Of a stretch of DNA of 64,000 nucleotides, positions 42,390-52,042 are shown in pieces. Each line of letters starts with the position of its first letter. Positions within the stretch are counted from its first letter, which is position 1. Below the pieces are notes generated by a model. That model saw nothing but the letters and a program-made list of their open reading frames with translations, was not told where the DNA came from and searched no databases. The translations under genes were made by a program, and so were the position numbers. Source of the stretch: Rhodanobacter sp. FDAARGOS 1247 (GTDB lineage Bacteria; Pseudomonadota; Gammaproteobacteria; Xanthomonadales; Rhodanobacteraceae); NCBI RefSeq assembly GCF_016889805.1, contig NZ_CP069535.1:744001-808000 (forward strand), written 5' to 3'.

Positions 42390-43310
42390 ATGAAAATTGC
42401 GATCCTGTCGCGCAATACCCGACTGTATTCGACCAAGCGCCTGGTCGAGGCCGCGCGCGTGCGCGGGCACGTGGTGCGGGTGTTCGATCCGCTGCGCTGC
42501 TACGTGCGCATCGCGCCGGGTGCGTCGTCGATCCGCTTCAAGGGCAAGGAGGTGCGCGACATCGATGCGGTGATCCCGCGCATCGGCACCTCCAGCACGT
42601 TCTACGGCACCGCCGTGCTGCGCCAGCTGGAGATGATGGGCGTGTACACGCCGAACCCGTCCGACGCGGTGCTGCGGGCGCGCGACAAGCTGCGCTGCCT
42701 GCAGATCCTGGCCGCCCAGGGCATCGACATGCCGGTGACCGTGTTCGGCGACAACCCCGACGACACCGAGGACGTGCTGGCCCTGCTCGGCGATCCGCCG
42801 CACGTGATCAAGTTGAACGAGGGCAGCCAGGGCACCGGCGTGGTGCTGGCCGAGAAGCGCGCGGCTTCGCAGAGCGTGATCGAGGCGTTCCGCGGCCTGT
42901 ATGCCAATTTTCTGGTGCAGGAGTTCGTGGCCGAGGCCAAGGGCAGCGACCTGCGCTGCTTCGTGGTCGGCAACCAGGTGGTCGCGGCGATGCAGCGCGA
43001 TTCCAGCCCGGGCGAGTTCCGCGCCAACCTGCACCGCGGCGGCAGCGCGAAGGCGGCCACGCTGAGCGCCGACGAGGAGCGCATCGCGGTGGCGGCGGCC
43101 GGCGCGCTGGGCCTGGGCGTGGCCGGCGTCGACCTGCTGCGTTCGAACCGCGGCCCGCTGCTGCTGGAGGTCAACGCATCGCCTGGCCTGGAGGGCATCG
43201 AGGCCGCGACCGGCGTGGATGTGGCGGCGGCGATCATGGCCTTGCTGGAAACGCAGGCCGCCGGAAAGCAGGGCGAAAGCCGTGTCCGCCGGCGCCCCGC
43301 GAAGGCCTGA
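42390..43310 (+). CDS. rimK: Ribosomal protein S6-L-glutamate ligase
   Basis: 306 residues of the ATP-grasp family. The N-terminus [20 protein letters not shown], the text [17 protein letters not shown], and the metal-binding end [15 protein letters not shown] match E. coli RimK closely in length and order. It adds glutamates to the C-terminus of ribosomal protein S6. The ATG at 42390 is the family start; the upstream open frame overlaps rimB. Confidence 0.94.
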   Translation: MKIAILSRNTRLYSTKRLVEAARVRGHVVRVFDPLRCYVRIAPGASSIRFKGKEVRDIDAVIPRIGTSSTFYGTAVLRQLEMMGVYTPNPSDAVLRARDKLRCLQILAAQGIDMPVTVFGDNPDDTEDVLALLGDPPHVIKLNEGSQGTGVVLAEKRAASQSVIEAFRGLYANFLVQEFVAEAKGSDLRCFVVGNQVVAAMQRDSSPGEFRANLHRGGSAKAATLSADEERIAVAAAGALGLGVAGVDLLRSNRGPLLLEVNASPGLEGIEAATGVDVAAAIMALLETQAAGKQGESRVRRRPAKA

Positions 43311-43630
43311 GGGCCGCCGTCGGTGCCCCGCCAGGATGTGAATTGACGCGGTGTTAACTCGCTCATAACCCGTCGCCCCCTATAAAGCTCCCACTGTTTT
43401 TTGCGACACCGCGACCCACACGGCGCGGCGCCGGCAGACGATGGTATCGGGGCAGTAACTTGGGCCCAGGTGGGCGACGGCGAGTCGCGCATCTGGGCTT
43501 TTTCTTGCCCGCACGAGTGCCACGCGAACGCGCGTTCAGGTTTCTTTCGCTGCCGCCGCGCTGCGTTCATCCAAGATTGTTAAGCTGGCAGCCCCAGCCG
43601 GCCCGTGAGCCGGCTGCGCAGGAGTGACAC
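43311..43630. promoter_or_regulatory. Upstream region of the two-component operon
   Basis: 320 nt with no credible gene. TTGACG at 43343-43348 with CATAAC 15 nt later is a weak promoter match. A perfect hairpin CAGCCGGC / GCCGGCTG (43595-43602 with 43609-43616) sits directly before the ribosome site CAGGAG of the response-regulator gene and might affect its translation. Confidence 0.4.
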
Positions 43631-44317
43631 ATGCGCGTACTGGTGATCGAAGACAACAGCGATATCGCGACCAACATCGGCGATTATCTGGAAGACCGGG
43701 GCAACGTGGTCGATTTCGCGGGTGACGGCGTGACCGGCCTGCACCTGGCCGTGGTGCACGATTTCGACGTGATCGTGCTGGATCTCACGCTGCCCGGCAT
43801 GGACGGCCTGGAGGTCGCCCGCAAGTTGCGCCACGAGGCGCACAAGCAGACGCCGATCCTGATGCTGACCGCGCGCGACGCGCTGGAGCAGAAGCTGACC
43901 GGTTTTGAGTCCGGCGCCGACGACTACATGACCAAGCCGTTCGCGCTGCAGGAGCTGGCCGCGCGACTGGAAGTGCTGGCACGCCGGGGCAAGGGCCCGC
44001 AGAGCCGCGTGCTGAAAGTGGCCGACCTCACCTTCAACCTCGACACGCTGACGGTGAACCGCGAAGGCAAGTCGATCCAGTTGAACCCGATCGGCCTGAA
44101 GCTGCTGCAGGCGCTGATGGAAGCCAGTCCCTCGGTGGTCACCCGGCAGGATCTGGAACAGAAGGTGTGGGGCGAGGAACTACCCGACAGCGATTCGCTG
44201 CGCGTGCATATCCACGGTCTGCGCGCCGCGATCGACAAACCCTTCGAGAAGCCGCTGATCCACACGCGGCACGGCATTGGCTATCGGATGGTCGAGCCGG
44301 ATGCAGTCCAGGCGTAA
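43631..44317 (+). CDS. OmpR-family response regulator
   Basis: 228 residues. The receiver domain (about 1-115) has acidic pocket DNS near residue 9, phospho-acceptor Asp51 in VLDLTLPG, and Lys in TKPF. The winged-helix DNA-binding domain (about 125-225) has LNPIGLKLLQALMEASPSVV and HIHGLRAAIDKPFEKPLIHT. It should control transcription after phosphorylation by the kinase encoded next, whose gene overlaps by 17 nt. The signal and regulon are not visible. Confidence 0.93.
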   Translation: MRVLVIEDNSDIATNIGDYLEDRGNVVDFAGDGVTGLHLAVVHDFDVIVLDLTLPGMDGLEVARKLRHEAHKQTPILMLTARDALEQKLTGFESGADDYMTKPFALQELAARLEVLARRGKGPQSRVLKVADLTFNLDTLTVNREGKSIQLNPIGLKLLQALMEASPSVVTRQDLEQKVWGEELPDSDSLRVHIHGLRAAIDKPFEKPLIHTRHGIGYRMVEPDAVQA

Positions 44318-45593
44318 GCTTCGTTTTCGGCTGGTCGTCTCCTTCACGCTGTTCGGCTTCGGCCTCAGCGCGTTGTTTGCGTTCGCCGCGTTGAACATCC
44401 GTTCGCGGGTGGAAGACCAGCTGGTCAACGCCAGCCTGCTGGACGACGCCAAGTACGCGAACCATTACGCGCAGGAACACCCGGAGGCGCCGGGGCCGGG
44501 GTCGCAGCTGATCACGGGCATGACCAAGAGCGACCGCACCTTGTACAAGGCGCCGCTGGCCTGGCAGAACCTGGCCGACACCAATGGCGTGCACGACATC
44601 ATCGAGCAGGGCGAGGATGGCAACCAGCGGCACTACAAGCTGGCGGTGTATCGCGAGAACCACATCATCAGCTTCGTCCGCTACGACGTCACGCGCGAGG
44701 AGCTGGGCAAGCAGCAGCTGCTGATCAGCGTGATCGGCGCGGTATTCCTGTTCGGCCTGCTTTCACTGGTGCTGGGCTTGTGGCTCTCGCGCAAGGTGTT
44801 GAAGCCGGTTACCGAACTGGCCAATCGCCTGCGCGACTTTCGCAAAGTCGGCAAGGCCGAGCCGCTGGCGCCGCATTTCGCCGACGACGAGGTCGGCGAG
44901 CTGGCGCATGCGCTGGACGAGTATTCGGCGCGGCTCACGGCGATGGTCGAGCGCGACCGCGAATTCAATTCCGACGTCAGCCACGAACTGCGCACGCCGC
45001 TGGCGGTGATCGCCAGTACCACCGAATTGCTGCAGGGCTCGCCTGATCTCACCGAAAAGCTGAGCGAGCGACTGAAGCGGATCGAGCGCGCCTCGCGCCA
45101 GGCCACCGAGCTGATCGAGGCCTTGCTGCTGCTGTCACGCGCCGAGCGGCGTGGTCCGACCCGGGGCGAAACCACCGAGGTCGGCAAGGTCGCCGCCGAC
45201 GTGATCGAGAGCCAGCGTCCCCAGGTGCGCGGCAAGCCGCTCACCGTCGAGCTGCGGACCGAACAGCAGGTCAGCGTGAATGCCCCGGCCTCCGTGCTGT
45301 CGGTGGCGCTGACCAACCTGATCGGCAACGCGATCAAGTACACGCTCGAAGGCAGCGTGCAGGTGGTGGTGGGCAACGGCAGCATCGAAGTGATCGACAC
45401 CGGCCCGGGCATCAAGCCCGAAGATGCCGAGCGCCTGTTCCAGCGCGGCGTGCGCGGCGAAGGTGCCGGCGGCAGCGGTGCCGGACTGGGCCTGGCCATC
45501 GTGCGCCGCCTGTGCGAACTGTATGGCTGGAATGTGTCGATGCGGCCCCGCAGCGATGCCAACGGGGCGATCGCCTGCATCAGGTTCGGCTGA
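44301..45593 (+). CDS. Sensor histidine kinase
   Basis: 430 residues. Two membrane helices (about 10-30 and 140-162) enclose a periplasmic sensor of about 110 residues with no recognised fold. A HAMP segment and the HisKA domain follow with His228 in SDVSHELRTPLA, then the ATPase domain with NLIGNAIKY (N box), DTGPGIKPED (G1) and GSGAGLGLAIV (G2). ATG 44301 overlaps the regulator gene, a usual arrangement for coupled pairs. It faces the convergent ilvE gene across a repeat block. Confidence 0.92.
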   Translation: MQSRRKLRFRLVVSFTLFGFGLSALFAFAALNIRSRVEDQLVNASLLDDAKYANHYAQEHPEAPGPGSQLITGMTKSDRTLYKAPLAWQNLADTNGVHDIIEQGEDGNQRHYKLAVYRENHIISFVRYDVTREELGKQQLLISVIGAVFLFGLLSLVLGLWLSRKVLKPVTELANRLRDFRKVGKAEPLAPHFADDEVGELAHALDEYSARLTAMVERDREFNSDVSHELRTPLAVIASTTELLQGSPDLTEKLSERLKRIERASRQATELIEALLLLSRAERRGPTRGETTEVGKVAADVIESQRPQVRGKPLTVELRTEQQVSVNAPASVLSVALTNLIGNAIKYTLEGSVQVVVGNGSIEVIDTGPGIKPEDAERLFQRGVRGEGAGGSGAGLGLAIVRRLCELYGWNVSMRPRSDANGAIACIRFG

Positions 45594-45611
45594 ATTCCTG
45601 TTTCCAGAGAG

Positions 45612-45756
45612 ACAAAAGCGACCCCACCCCAACCCTCCCCTGCGTTGCAGGGGAGGGAGTCAGGCGGCGTTGCTCCTCCCCTGCGTGCAGGGGAGGGAGC
45701 TGGGCGGCGTTGCTCCTCCCCCTGCGGGCAGGGGGAGGTTGGGAGGGGGGCGCTCT
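45612..45756. repeat. Palindromic repeat block R11
   Basis: Three consecutive hairpins between the convergent kinase and ilvE genes: CCCTCCCCTGC/GCAGGGGAGGG twice and CCTCCCCCTGC/GCAGGGGGAGG once, opened by AAAGCGACCCCACCCCAACC and closed by TTGGGAGGGGGGCGCTC. Likely also a bidirectional terminator. Confidence 0.83.
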
Positions 45757-45760
45757 TGAC

Positions 45761-46678
45761 TCAGACCTGCTCCAGCCAGCCCCACTTGTCATGGGTGCGG
45801 CCGTCGAACAGGCCGAAGAACAGTTCCTGCAGGCGGCGGGTGACGCGGCCGGCGGTGCCGTTGCCGATCTGCTTGCCGTCGACCGAGCGGATCGGGGTGA
45901 CTTCGGCGGCGGTGCCGCACATCAGGATCTCGTCGGCGAGGTAAAGGTATTCGCGCGGCAGGTCGCGTTCGACCACTTCGATGCCGTCTTCGCGGGCCAG
46001 CGTCTTCAGCGTGTCGCGGGTGATGCCGGTGAGGATCGAGGCGCTGGCCGGGGTGGTGTGCAGCACGCCGTCGAAGACCAGGAACAGGTTCTCGCCGGCG
46101 CCTTCGCTGAGCAGGCCGCTGGAAGCCAGCGCGATGCCTTCACCGAAGCCGAGGCGGCGCGCTTCGCGCGCGATCAGCTGGCCGGAAAGGTAGTTGCCGC
46201 CGGCCTTGGCGCCGGCCGGGATGGTGTTCGGCGCGAAGCGCTGCCAGCTGGACACGCAGGCGGTGATGCCGTTCTCCAGGGCCTCCGGCCCCAGGTACGG
46301 GCCCATCGGCCACGCCGCTACGGCGACGTCGATCGGGGTTTCCGCGGACAGGCCGAAGCCGCCCAGGCCGCGGTACGCAACCGGGCGCAGGTAGGACGCG
46401 CCCAGGCCGTTCTTCTTGATCACCGCGCGGCAGGCCGCGGCCAGTTCGTCGGCCGTGTACGGCAGCGCCATGTCGTAGATCTTGGCCGACTGGTACAGCC
46501 GGTTGATGTGGTCGGTCAGGCGGAAGATCGCGGCGCCGTCGGGGGTGGCGTAGCTGCGGATGCCTTCGAACACCGACGAACCGTAATGCAGGGCGTGGGA
46601 CATCACGTGGGTGGTCGCTTCGGCCCACGGCTTGATCTCACCGTTCTGCCAGATCCACTCGGGGTACTGCTGGGCCAT
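45761..46678 (-). CDS. ilvE: Branched-chain amino acid aminotransferase
   Basis: 305 residues of fold-type IV PLP enzymes. Text includes HALHYGSSVFEGIRSYATP, the catalytic lysine in GAKAGGNYLSGQL, SEGAGENLFLVFDG and TGITRDTLKTLARE. It transfers the amino group between glutamate and the 2-oxo acids of valine, leucine and isoleucine. ATG 46678 begins MAQQYPEWIWQNGEIKPW, the usual start, with TGGAGAA upstream; the open frame continues 19 codons further without homology. Confidence 0.94.
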   Translation of the reverse strand: MAQQYPEWIWQNGEIKPWAEATTHVMSHALHYGSSVFEGIRSYATPDGAAIFRLTDHINRLYQSAKIYDMALPYTADELAAACRAVIKKNGLGASYLRPVAYRGLGGFGLSAETPIDVAVAAWPMGPYLGPEALENGITACVSSWQRFAPNTIPAGAKAGGNYLSGQLIAREARRLGFGEGIALASSGLLSEGAGENLFLVFDGVLHTTPASASILTGITRDTLKTLAREDGIEVVERDLPREYLYLADEILMCGTAAEVTPIRSVDGKQIGNGTAGRVTRRLQELFFGLFDGRTHDKWGWLEQV

Positions 46679-46774
46679 GTCGATTCTCCAATGGGGACCG
46701 CCCATGATAACTGCTACCGGCGGAACCGGCGTCAATGCCCGCTTTCAATCGCCCCGCCTTCGATCGGCCCGCTT

Positions 46775-47356
46775 TCAATCAGCGTTCCGCAGCCACAGGC
46801 AGCCGGCCTGGTGGACGATGTCGAAGCGCAGTTCGCGCGGGTTGCCGTTGCCGTCGCTGTCGGCGGTGTGCACCACCAGCTGATTGTGTGCCGACGCTGT
46901 CGGGGCAGGGTCGACGTTCATGGCGAATGGATCGGCGAGGCTGCTCGCCGCTGCCGGCGCCGCGGCGGACTCGTCGGGCGCCTTCACGTCCAGCAACGGC
47001 TGTTTCATCAGCCGGGTCAACGACTGGATGTCGGCGATGGCCGCGCCGCGGCCGTAGCCGTCCCACAGCATCATGCCCGCCAGCCGGTTGGCGTCGTGGC
47101 TGACGAAGGCATCGATCACGCCCTGGCGCAACGCACCCAGACTGGCTGCGCACAGGGTCGGCGCGGTGGTGGCGGCCACGGCGGGTGCCGACGCGACGAC
47201 ACGACTGGCCGGGGTGGCCTGCAGCGCGGCGCAGGGCTGGTCGGTGAAGACCGCACTGCCATTGGCGCCGATGCAGCGATGGATCGGCGTCTGCGCCGCG
47301 ACGGGCGCGACCCGGGCAAGCGCGATCAGGCAGAGCAGGGCGACCAGGCGATACAT
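46775..47356 (-). CDS. Exported DUF4124-like protein
   Basis: 193 residues. The signal peptide (about 1-21, ending VAPVAAQ) is followed by the DUF4124 opening TPIHRCIGANGSAVFTDQPC. A middle region CAASLGALRQGVIDAFVSHDANRLAGM and an Ala-rich linker follow, then a C-terminal domain with RELRFDIVHQAGCLWLRNAD. DUF4124 proteins are periplasmic and of unknown function in Xanthomonadales. It is 26 nt after metF on the same strand and may be co-transcribed. No strong ribosome site is seen. Confidence 0.78.
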   Translation of the reverse strand: MYRLVALLCLIALARVAPVAAQTPIHRCIGANGSAVFTDQPCAALQATPASRVVASAPAVAATTAPTLCAASLGALRQGVIDAFVSHDANRLAGMMLWDGYGRGAAIADIQSLTRLMKQPLLDVKAPDESAAAPAAASSLADPFAMNVDPAPTASAHNQLVVHTADSDGNGNPRELRFDIVHQAGCLWLRNAD

Positions 47357-47382
47357 CGCGCCAGCATACCCGCCACCGCGTC

Positions 47383-48207
47383 TCAGGAAAGTTGCTGCAG
47401 TACCGCCTGCGTGGCGCGGGCCCGGTTCAGCGTGTAGAAGTGCAGGCCGGGCGCGCCGCCGTCGAGCAGGCGCCGGCACAGTTGCGCCACCACTTCGGCA
47501 CCGAGCGCGCGCACGGCATCGGCGTCGTCGCCGTGGGCCTGCATGCGCTTGGAGATCCAGCGCGGGATCTCCGCGCCGCACATCTCGGAGAATCGCCGCA
47601 GCTGGCTGAAGTTGGTGATCGGCATGATGCCCGGCACGATCGGCACCTCGACGCCCAGCTTGCGCACGTCGTCGACGAAACGGAAATACGCGTCGGGGTT
47701 GAAGAAATACTGGGTGATCGCCCCGTTCGCGCCAGCGTCGACCTTGGCCTTGAAATGCTGCAGGTCGCGCAGCGCGTCGTCGGCCTGCGGGTGGGTTTCC
47801 GGATACGCCGCCACCTCGATGTGGAAGTGGTCGCCGCAGTGCGCGCGGATGAAGGCCACCAGTTCGGCCGCGTAACGGAAGTCGCCCGCCGTGGCCATGC
47901 CCGAGGGCATGTCGCCGCGCAGCGCCACCAGCCGCCGATAGCCGGCCGCGCGATAGCCGTCCAGCAGTGCGGTGATCTCGGCCTTGGTGCCGCCCATGCA
48001 GGACAGGTGGGGCGCCACCGGCAGGCCATGCTGCGCGTGCAGCCGCGCCACGGTGTCGCCGGTATAGCTCAGCGTGGAGCCGCCGGCGCCGAACGTCACC
48101 GAGGCGTATTCCGGCTGGTGCGCCTTCAGCACCTGTGCCGCGCGATCCAGCTGCGCGCGTTGCTCGTCGGTCTTGGGCGGAAAGAATTCGAAGCTGATCG
48201 ACGGCAT
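47383..48207 (-). CDS. metF: 5,10-methylenetetrahydrofolate reductase
   Basis: 274 residues of the MTHFR TIM barrel. Text is ISFEFFPPKTDEQRAQLDRA, SVTFGAGGSTLSYT, ALRGDMPSGM, IEVAAYPETHPQAD and ITQYFFNPDAYFRF. It makes 5-methyl-THF for methionine synthesis. In related bacteria metF often follows ahcY; here two unrelated genes stand between them. AT-rich text about 30-55 nt upstream (AAAGATATATAC on the minus strand) could supply its own promoter. Confidence 0.95.
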   Translation of the reverse strand: MPSISFEFFPPKTDEQRAQLDRAAQVLKAHQPEYASVTFGAGGSTLSYTGDTVARLHAQHGLPVAPHLSCMGGTKAEITALLDGYRAAGYRRLVALRGDMPSGMATAGDFRYAAELVAFIRAHCGDHFHIEVAAYPETHPQADDALRDLQHFKAKVDAGANGAITQYFFNPDAYFRFVDDVRKLGVEVPIVPGIMPITNFSQLRRFSEMCGAEIPRWISKRMQAHGDDADAVRALGAEVVAQLCRRLLDGGAPGLHFYTLNRARATQAVLQQLS

Positions 48208-48293
48208 CGCTGGGCATCCGGTGGGCGGTGTCGGGGAGTATATATCTTTGTTTCGCGATGAAGCGATAGATAGAGCGACAGGGGCGGCTTTCT

Positions 48294-49325
48294 TCAGCTC
48301 CCTGCCAGCGATCGCCGCATCGCCCCGAAACGGCGCCGGTACTGCAACGGCGCGAGGCCGACCTTGCGCCGGAACAGCCGCCCGAAGAAACCCGCGTCCT
48401 CGTAGCCGACCGCGTTGGCGATCGCCTCGACCGGCTCGGTGCCGGCTTCGAGCATCTGCTTGGCTTCCTCCAGCCGCAGGGTGTGCACGTACTCGAGCGG
48501 CGACAGCCCGGTCGCGTGCTGGAAGCGGCGCTTGAACGTGCGCTCGGGCAGTTCGCTCAGGCGCACCATCGCGGCGACCGGCGACGGTTCCTCATAGTGC
48601 TCGGCGATCCAGACCTGGCAGCGCGCGACGACGGCGTCGTCCGACTGGCGCGACCGCGCGAGCCGCGCGTAGGGTTGCTGGCCGACGGCATGCCATTCGA
48701 CCAGGTTCATGCGCGCGGTGTGCATCGCCTGCTCCACGCCGGCCAGCCGCGCGATCAGGTACAGCGCGAGGTCGGCCCAGGACGTGCCGCCACCGGCCAT
48801 CACCAGGCGATGGCCTTCGCCGGTGACGACCAGGGCATTTTCCGGCCGCATGCGGATGCGCGGGTGTCGCCGCGCGATCGCGTCGGCGAAGGCCCAGTGG
48901 GTCGTCGCGTCGTAGCCGTCGAGCAGGCCCGCCTCGGCGAACAGCAGCGCGCCCGAGCAAGCCGAAGCCAGCACCGCTCCGCGCGCATGGCAGTCCCTGA
49001 GCCAGGCGATCTCGGTCGCGAAGCGGCCGTCCTCGAGGGCGCGGTGCGGGTCGACCGCCAGGTCGGGAATCACCACCACGTCCGGACAGCCGATCCGCTC
49101 GATCGTCGTCTCCGCTGTCACGCTGACCCCGTTGACGATCGGAAAGGGGCCGCCGCGGGTGGCGACGACGACCGGCTGCACCACGCCAGGCCCTTCATCG
49201 CCGCCGATCGCCATGTCCCAGTCCCTGCCGGCCGAGCGGAACAGGTCGTACATGCCGTAGAGCACCGAGGCCGATGTCTCCGGCACGGCCAGGATCGCGA
49301 TCACGGGCTGGGAGGCTGCGGTCAT
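48294..49325 (-). CDS. GlxA-family transcriptional regulator (DJ-1/PfpI plus AraC HTH)
   Basis: 343 residues. The N-terminal DJ-1/PfpI-like domain (about 5-195) has VVVIPDL and the nucleophile-elbow text ASACSGALLFAEAGLL. The C-terminal AraC domain (about 235-335) has PERTFKRRFQHATGLSPLEY and VGYEDAGFFGRLFRRKVGLA. These proteins act as transcription regulators responding to small metabolites. It is divergent from the sterol desaturase family gene with a 95-nt gap, a typical regulator-target arrangement. ATG 49325 fits the domain start. Confidence 0.9.
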   Translation of the reverse strand: MTAASQPVIAILAVPETSASVLYGMYDLFRSAGRDWDMAIGGDEGPGVVQPVVVATRGGPFPIVNGVSVTAETTIERIGCPDVVVIPDLAVDPHRALEDGRFATEIAWLRDCHARGAVLASACSGALLFAEAGLLDGYDATTHWAFADAIARRHPRIRMRPENALVVTGEGHRLVMAGGGTSWADLALYLIARLAGVEQAMHTARMNLVEWHAVGQQPYARLARSRQSDDAVVARCQVWIAEHYEEPSPVAAMVRLSELPERTFKRRFQHATGLSPLEYVHTLRLEEAKQMLEAGTEPVEAIANAVGYEDAGFFGRLFRRKVGLAPLQYRRRFGAMRRSLAGS

Positions 49326-49420
49326 GGCCGATCCGTCCGATTCGTTGCCGAAATGACTGTGGGTGCGATCTGTCGCCGGGGCTATCGTAGACCAACCGCG
49401 CAAGCTGGAGCCGAACCACC

Positions 49421-50185
49421 ATGCCGTCGCCGATCGCCGTCCTGCTCGACCCGATTTCGCTGACCGTTTTCGCGATCTATGCGGCGCTGGTGCTGTGGGA
49501 GCATCTCGCGCCGGCGCGGCCGTTGCCGGCGATACCCGTGTGGCGCACGCGTGGACTGGCTGCCTTCGCGCTGTTCTTCACGCTGTCCACCTACCTGCCG
49601 CTGTTGTGGGGCGCCTACCTGCCGTCGTGGCGGCTGTTCGACCTCGATCATCTCGGCGTCGCGGCCGGCGGCCTGGTCGGCGTCCTCGCCTACGAATTCA
49701 TCGGCTATGTCTACCACCGCGCCATGCACGCCTCGAACTTCCTCTGGCGTGTCCTGCATCAGATGCACCACAGTGCCGAGCGCGTCGACGCCTACAGCGC
49801 GTACTGGTTCCATCCACTCGACATGGTGGGATGGACGGCCGTGTCGAGCCTGGCGCTGACGGTCGTGGTCGGCCTTTCCGCGCCGGCGACGACGGCGGCC
49901 CTGCTCGTCGCCACGCTGCTGGCGATCTTCCAGCACACCAACGTGCGCACGCCGCGCTGGCTCGGCTATATCGTGCAGCGACCCGAGAGCCATTCGTGGC
50001 ATCACGCCCGCGGCCATCATTGCGACAACTACGCGGACGTGCCGCTGTTCGACATCCTGTTCGGGACGTTCCACAACCCGCGCGAGTTCGCGCCGGCGAC
50101 GGGGTTCTACGACGGGGCCTCGCTGCGTGTCGGCGACATGCTGCGGTTCCGCGACGTGTCCGGGAGTCCGCAGGGCACGCCCTGA
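49421..50185 (+). CDS. Sterol desaturase / fatty acid hydroxylase family protein
   Basis: 254 residues with about five membrane segments. Histidine clusters of the di-iron family are present: YHRAMH (about 101-106), HQMHHS (about 115-120), and SHSWHHARGHH (about 190-200). Such integral membrane enzymes hydroxylate or desaturate lipids using oxygen. The substrate is unknown. The gene is paired divergently with the GlxA-type regulator, and both sit between ahcY and metF. Confidence 0.9.
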   Translation: MPSPIAVLLDPISLTVFAIYAALVLWEHLAPARPLPAIPVWRTRGLAAFALFFTLSTYLPLLWGAYLPSWRLFDLDHLGVAAGGLVGVLAYEFIGYVYHRAMHASNFLWRVLHQMHHSAERVDAYSAYWFHPLDMVGWTAVSSLALTVVVGLSAPATTAALLVATLLAIFQHTNVRTPRWLGYIVQRPESHSWHHARGHHCDNYADVPLFDILFGTFHNPREFAPATGFYDGASLRVGDMLRFRDVSGSPQGTP

Positions 50186-50225
50186 ACGGCGGCGGGCCTC
50201 CCGCCCAAGCGGCCGATAAAAATGC

Positions 50226-50249
50226 AACGGGCGCCCGAAGGCGCCCGTT
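50226..50249 (-). terminator. Rho-independent terminator of ahcY
   Basis: A perfect 10-bp stem AACGGGCGCC / GGCGCCCGTT with a 4-nt loop. On the minus strand it is followed closely by ATTTTTA, 30 nt after the ahcY stop. It implies that ahcY is not co-transcribed with metF. Confidence 0.85.
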
Positions 50250-50278
50250 CCATTCTGGTCTTGCGACCAGCTTGTCGA

Positions 50279-51718
<1,440 letters not shown>

Positions 51719-51745
51719 GGATATCTCCGGTTAGTGCGAGCTTCT

Positions 51746-51775
51746 GTGAAGAGTCCGGCCATGGATGGCCGTCTT
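51746..51775 (-). repeat. Hairpin copy B in the ahcY leader
   Basis: On the minus strand AAGACGGCCATCCATGGCCG followed by GACTCTTCAC, a GGCCAT/ATGGCC stem. It shares AAGAC and CGGACTCTTCAC with copy A inside the riboswitch. It lies about 25 nt before the ahcY start. Confidence 0.7.
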
Positions 51776-51803
51776 TCTTCGCGAAGGGACTCGCGTAAAG
51801 CAA

Positions 51804-51927
51804 CCGGGCGCCGTTGTGGAACGTGCCGCGCCGAGCCTGGCCGTTGTCGTGAAGAGTCCGCACCAGGGATGTGCGGGGTCTTGCGGATGGATCCGCCTTC
51901 ACTACCAACGGTCGCAGCGCCCCTCGG
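51804..51927 (-). promoter_or_regulatory. SAH riboswitch upstream of ahcY
   Basis: On the minus strand the three conserved blocks occur in order: CCGAGGGGCGCTGCGACC (51927-51910), CCAGGCTCGG (about 51838-51829), and AACGGCGCCC (51815-51806). The first and second blocks pair to form P1, and GGGGCGC pairs with GCGCCC-type text to form the pseudoknot-like helix known for this class. The variable arm between blocks is long and contains hairpin copy A. This class turns on genes of SAH recycling when SAH binds. Confidence 0.92.
51849..51882 (-). repeat. Hairpin copy A inside the SAH riboswitch
   Basis: On the minus strand AAGACCCCGCACATCCCTGG followed by TGCGGACTCTTCAC, a CCGCAC/GTGCGG stem. Its ends match copy B at 51746-51775. 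It occupies the variable arm between the first and second conserved blocks. Confidence 0.7.
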
Positions 51928-52042
51928 CGGGCAGTGCAAAGGAGGCATTGTAGCGGCAGACATGAGCTTATGCCGCATCGTCGGGTGTCTCCCGGATCAG
52001 GATTGGTTAGGCTGGAGGCTTGACCAGCCAGGGAGCCACCGC

